Source: Jaapia argillacea MUCL 33604 | Lineage: Eukaryota; Basidiomycota; Agaricomycetes; Jaapiales; Jaapiaceae | Length of the DNA stretch: 64,000 nucleotides | Direction: 5' to 3' | Assembly: GCA_000697665.1 (NCBI GenBank) | Contig: KL197726.1 | Location: 680,674-744,673 of the forward strand | Part shown: positions 59,831-64,000 of the stretch, piece by piece | Layout: each line of letters opens with the position of its first letter | Position numbering within the stretch: the stretch's first letter is position 1 | Position numbers and translations under genes: made by a program | Notes under the pieces: model-generated | What the model was told of the DNA's origin: nothing | Databases searched by the model: none | The model's input: the letters and a program-made list of their open reading frames with translations, nothing else

Positions 59831-61663
59831 TGCAATGTACTCGTGTGTGTGTGAAGTACCGTGTTGTTGAATTACGATTTCGTTTTGGATCTCTTTGGTT
59901 CAATTTGAAGAAATGAATCACCAACTCATGTCGTACAGCGTTGTTCACGATCTAGGCAAGACAGGGGTACTGTCCCTCAAATATATGAAAGGAAACGAGC
60001 ATTGATCACTACAGATGATAATCTACTCCGACAAACCTCGAGAACGCGCGTAGAAATCGCAACCCGTCGTCGATAACCATACGCATACTCAATGAGACGA
60101 ACCGCAGGTTCTCGTCACCCTCAGACAAGAGTGACATGTTGGAAGGCAATATCCCAATGCTCGTTTGACATCTTCAGGCAAGCAGCTCACGATGCGACGG
60201 AGATAGAGGTGGGACAAAGGCTTACCAGCATATCAGCTCCATACGTGAAAACCAGACAAGTTCCGTTTTGTGAACTCCAAGCTAGATCCACTGGTTCGTG
60301 ACCAGATAGAAGATGTATTGGCGAAGTGAAGCCAGGGAAGGAAGACGTTCGACAATTTGTAACGCCTTGGCTGACTCCTAAGTAGGGAGCCTAAGGGCCG
60401 AGAGTGTGTACTTCAGGGACATACACATCGTTTTGGACTCCATTACGCCTCAAGCGGCCGGTAAAGATACGAGGAATTGGAGCGGAATATCGAGGTTAGC
60501 CCGTGGCAGGCTCCACTGGAGTGAAGGCGCAACTACCGTAGAGAGCAAAATTCGCCGTTGAAGTAGGTGGGCACAACGACGTTCGGACCTACAACGATCA
60601 TTCAGGAAGCAATACTAGGTCCTGGGTTTCGTCGCATCATGATACTCACTTTCTAGTTCTCTCTGCCCTGTAACCCTGACATCTGGTCGATTCTCTCTGA
60701 TCCACTACAAGGCCGGCGCTCCTCGTGTCCTCGCTACCCTCCGGCCACCCCACGATCTCCCCAGGTACACTCTTCGCTCGAGCACAGTGGAAAGTCAGAA
60801 GACCTCGTTCAATCTGGTCTTGGCGAGACGGGTCGGACATCTTTTCGGTGGGTATATGCATTCTGAAGATGAGGTGGAGTTTGAGGACAGCGTGGTGTTG
60901 GTGGGGGAGAGGACGAGGTTTGAAACGTTATGAGGCCGACACGGTCGACCCCGCAGGGGCTGGTTGGTGGTTCACGTTTCGGAAGGTAGTCGACGGGTGT
61001 CTTGTCGGAAGCACCCATGAAGAGGTCACAGTAGGTGGTGTACAGTGCCGGACCAGATAAGTATCTTCCGTCAGGTGTTAAAGGTTGAACCCGTATCGGC
61101 GGAGGTACGTATCTCGACCCGGAGGAGGTCGCAATCTACTGAGGATGTACCATCGAGGGCAAGAGGAAAACCAGACGCACCAGCAACGACAGGGTTGATG
61201 AATGCGCAGATAGGACTCCAGGAGTCGGCCTTGTCCATCTTCCTTCAAAGAGTGCGCCAGTAGTCGAAGCGGCTGGTTGACTTGTCGATTGAACGACCCC
61301 GTCCGAATCGGGAGAATAGAAGGGACGATTTCTCGGTCAATGATGGAAAAGGATACGAAGCTGAACAAACGCCTGAAGTAGCCACCACGATTGTGTAGAA
61401 TGACGTGCTGTGGTCGATACGATGTGGCGAATTGCTCACAGCTCCGAAAGGACCAACTTCAAAAAGGATGCAGTCCAGGTCAGCAACCCCAACGAAATCA
61501 AAAGGGCAATAATCAACAGCCAAGACACGATGGCGCGGGCGCTGGGAAGCCGGAGTCGCTCGTGGCTGTGCTTATCACACTCATCTTCCCATCCAGATTC
61601 GGCGCTGCGCTTCTCCATCTCCCACCACGACCAGCATCCGATTTTCAAGTAACAACCAAGACC
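59831..61663 (-). CDS. Unrecognised gene 'Y', copy 4 (structure incomplete)
   Basis: ATG 61238: MDKADSWSPICAFINPVVAG, then ASGFPLALDG. Nearly identical to copy 1 over 15000-16150 (only a few differences per 200 bp), but it keeps the segment at 60850-60980 that copy 1 has lost. Divergent to NLR3. Confidence 0.4.
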
Positions 61664-64000
61664 ATGTTCAAAAGCAAAGGCAAGAAGAAGGGTGGCGCTG
61701 ACGCCGTGTTGGATAACTCCGGTTTCGCTGTAGCTTTCATAGCCAATTTGGCTGATGGCGCCATCGCTGTCCCAGGGTTGAAAGCTGCAGCTCAAATAGC
61801 AAAGCAGTTGATCGAGGTAGCGCAGGTGAGTCGACTGGTTGTCCAACGAAGGCTTTCTTGACGGTAGACGGATTTGTAGAAGGTGAGATCTAACAAGGAA
61901 GATTGCATGACGGTTGCAACTCGCACCTGTGATCTTGTTGTTACACTTGTGAAATGTCTCGAGGGGAAGCGAGAAGAGGAGATCGAGGAAGGATTGAAGG
62001 GAAATATTGACGAGTTTGGACGGTATGTTTCCTTCCCGAGTAATGATGGCCCTTTGAGTACCTTGTAACATTGTGGTGGTTCTGTAGACAACTCGAGAAG
62101 ATCCGAACCGAGATGCACAAGATGGCATCTCGCAAGACTTTTTCTCGCATAGTGAACCGCACTGAAGATGCTCAAGATATCATCCAGTGGAAGGAATGTT
62201 TGGATCAGGCCCACAAGACATTTCAGGTTCGGATATCTGCTTCTTATCCATAGCACTTGTAATTCAACACTGCCTAATTGTAGATTCAATTGGGGATTGG
62301 GGGAAGGTTATTTGCAGCTGATGCTCATCAACAAGCAATGAGCACTCAGAAACAAGTACTGAGCACTCAGCAACAAGTAATACAAAAGCTGGATGCTATT
62401 CAGCAAGGAGTTGTATGTACAATGCCTGGATGTATCTTCCTTTCTGCCACTGACCAGTTTGACAGGTTTTATCTCCAAATCTAAAGTAAGATATATATTG
62501 CTCTGTGACTATGATAGTAAACTCATCCAAGTACAGTCTTCTTATTTCACGAGCTCTACCTCCAGCACCAGCTATATTTTTTGGCCGAGACCAGTATCTT
62601 ATGGCTGCTGTTGACCTTATTCTCCACAGCAATGAGCCAACTAGATTGGCTATTCTAGGTGGAGGTGGTATGGGTAAAACCAGTCTGGCTTGTGCAATAT
62701 TGCACCATAATATAGTAGTGGATCAGTTCAAAGATCAGAGATTTTTTGTGGCTTGTGATGCAGCCACCTCAGCAGAACTTCTTCTGGATTCTATTCTAGC
62801 AGTTTTTCAGGTTTCTAGGTCAAACCAAGATGGTTTGCTAGCCTTGGAAACATTTTTACAGGGTGCATCATCAACTTTACTGGTTCTAGATAATCTTGAA
62901 ACTGCATACCTGGGTGCTGATCAGCATTTAGTGGTAGAGATTCTGCAAAGAATTGTTGCATATAGTCAGATCACTTTGATAATTACTATGCGAGGAACCC
63001 AGAGTCCATATGGTATACAATGGTCAGATCCGACCATGATACCACCACTTCCATCACTGTCACTTGAGGCTTCTCGTACTGCCTTCCTTGCTGTTAAATC
63101 AGATGTCAATCAATTTGATGTCCTTGATGAACTTCTGCAGGAATTAGACTGCATACCATTGGCAATTCATTTGATAGCTCAGCTGGCAAAGTATCAACCC
63201 TTAGGAGTACTGTTAAAAAGGTGGAAACAGGAGAAAACACACTTGTTGAGTCTGGAAGGAGACCACCGCTTAACCAATATTGAGACATCAATCTCCCTTT
63301 CTATATCATATCTTTCATCTGATTCATGTAGGCTTTTGTCAATTCTTTGCTACATTCCTGATGGTATCTATCAATGGGAAGACAAGATAGATAAAGTTAT
63401 ACCAAATGAAAATATTTTCCCTGCCTGTGGAGATCTTTTAAAAGCAGCATTGGTTTATATCCAGGAAGGGAACCTTAAGGTGCTCTCACCAATTAGATAC
63501 TACATCCTACAAGCTCATAGTCCTAGTAATGAGGATATTTTAGCAATTGAGAAGTTCTACATTGAGTTAGTAGAGAAGTATAACAACTGGTCATGGAATG
63601 ATGGAACTTATCATGACACATATAAGCACCTGTTTCCTGAAATTGGAAATATCACATCAGTGTTCTTAAAGGCTATGGAGTGTCATCAAAGCTCTGAGAT
63701 TACTGATATTGTTATTAAGATCTCATTATTCATGAGTACCTGCTGTCCATCAACACAGCTGTTAAATACACTGTTGCTTCAATTGTCAACATCAGACCCA
63801 AACAATCAGAGAGGAGAAGTGAATTTTATCTTAGGGCGGACATTATACAATATATGCCAGTATGTAGATGCCAAGGATGTCCTAGGCCAGGCTAAAGCAC
63901 AGTTTGACATAATTGGACAAAGGTTGAGGGCTGCCCAGTGCCTTCGGATTTTGGGTGACATTCTACACATGGAGAACAAGTATGCAGATGCCAAAGATAT
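61664..64000 (+). CDS. NLR3: helical N-domain, NB-ARC and TPR (runs off window)
   Basis: Exons 61664-61825, 61880-62022, 62088-62226, 62284-62412, 62466-62485, 62537 to the edge; I read the last exon codon by codon and it is open to position 64000. Exon 4 is 21 nt longer than in NLR1 and NLR2 because a MSTQ.QV heptad is duplicated. P-loop is GGGGMGKTS (Ser for the last Thr, still a valid Walker A). Walker B TLLVLDNLET, LIITMRGTQSP and IPLAIHLIAQLA are kept. The NB-ARC is the most diverged of the three. First TPR units are present at 63850-64000. Confidence 0.88.

Noticed and set aside
1-64000. CRISPR arrays, bacterial-type operons, ribosome-binding sites.
   Set aside because: Not applicable: gene structures with many spliceosomal introns show this is eukaryotic nuclear DNA, and no spaced short direct repeats of CRISPR type were seen.

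Overview
The window is fungal nuclear DNA. It has many short introns (mostly about 45-65 nt) with GTRNGT/AG sites, an F-box gene, a family X DNA polymerase and NLR-type (NB-ARC/TPR) genes of a kind familiar from basidiomycetes. I read it as a basidiomycete; the intron-dense, GC-moderate single-copy genes would fit a tremellomycete-like genome, but that placement is inference. Two N-runs (19042-19329 and 29961-30155) mark assembly gaps.

Layout. Positions 1-10.8 kb are ordinary single-copy DNA with three minus-strand genes whose exon structures I could resolve completely: a 14-exon Pol IV/lambda/mu-type DNA polymerase (423-3360), a two-exon F-box gene (4397-5612) and a 19-exon, 1228-residue multidomain RING-like protein (6099-10787). 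From about 9.77 kb to the right edge the DNA is an array of degraded repeat modules. A full module runs: SMP3-like GPI mannosyltransferase pseudogene (+), remnant of an unrecognised gene with a GGGA...SKDH...TITVWAIGL signature (+), unrecognised gene 'Y' (-), NLR gene (+), AT-rich tail with a truncated glutaryl-CoA dehydrogenase remnant (-). Full modules lie at 11.7-22.6 kb and 39.9-50.6 kb, and a third (56.4 kb on) runs off the window. Partial modules lie at 24.3-26 kb, 31.8-35.8 kb and 50.7-53.8 kb. This gives six SMP3-like copies (none intact), five GGGA-gene remnants, three NLRs and two dehydrogenase remnants.

The array is interrupted by other material: a convergent pair of broken metabolic genes (carbamoyl-phosphate synthase large chain and a FAD-dependent amine/amino-acid oxidase, 26.8-29.3 kb), a truncated copy of the 5' end of the 19-exon gene (35.8-36.8 kb), and two insertions with terminal inverted repeats. 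Both insertions are proved by paralogous empty sites inside the window: a 1628-bp hAT-like element with an 8-bp target duplication, and a 2102-bp element with a 6-bp target duplication.

Functionally, the NLRs are the only module genes that look maintained. They share a predicted helical N-terminal domain (probably of the fungal MLKL/HeLo-like four-helix type), an NB-ARC ATPase and near-identical 40-residue TPR repeats. NLR1 is open up to an assembly gap, NLR3 is open to the window edge, and NLR2 carries one nonsense codon in its TPR array. The three copies are mosaics of one another, as expected from recombination in an expanding recognition-gene family. A change in base composition inside the gene, between the GC-moderate N-terminal exons and the AT-rich NB-ARC/TPR exons, suggests the NLR is itself a fusion.
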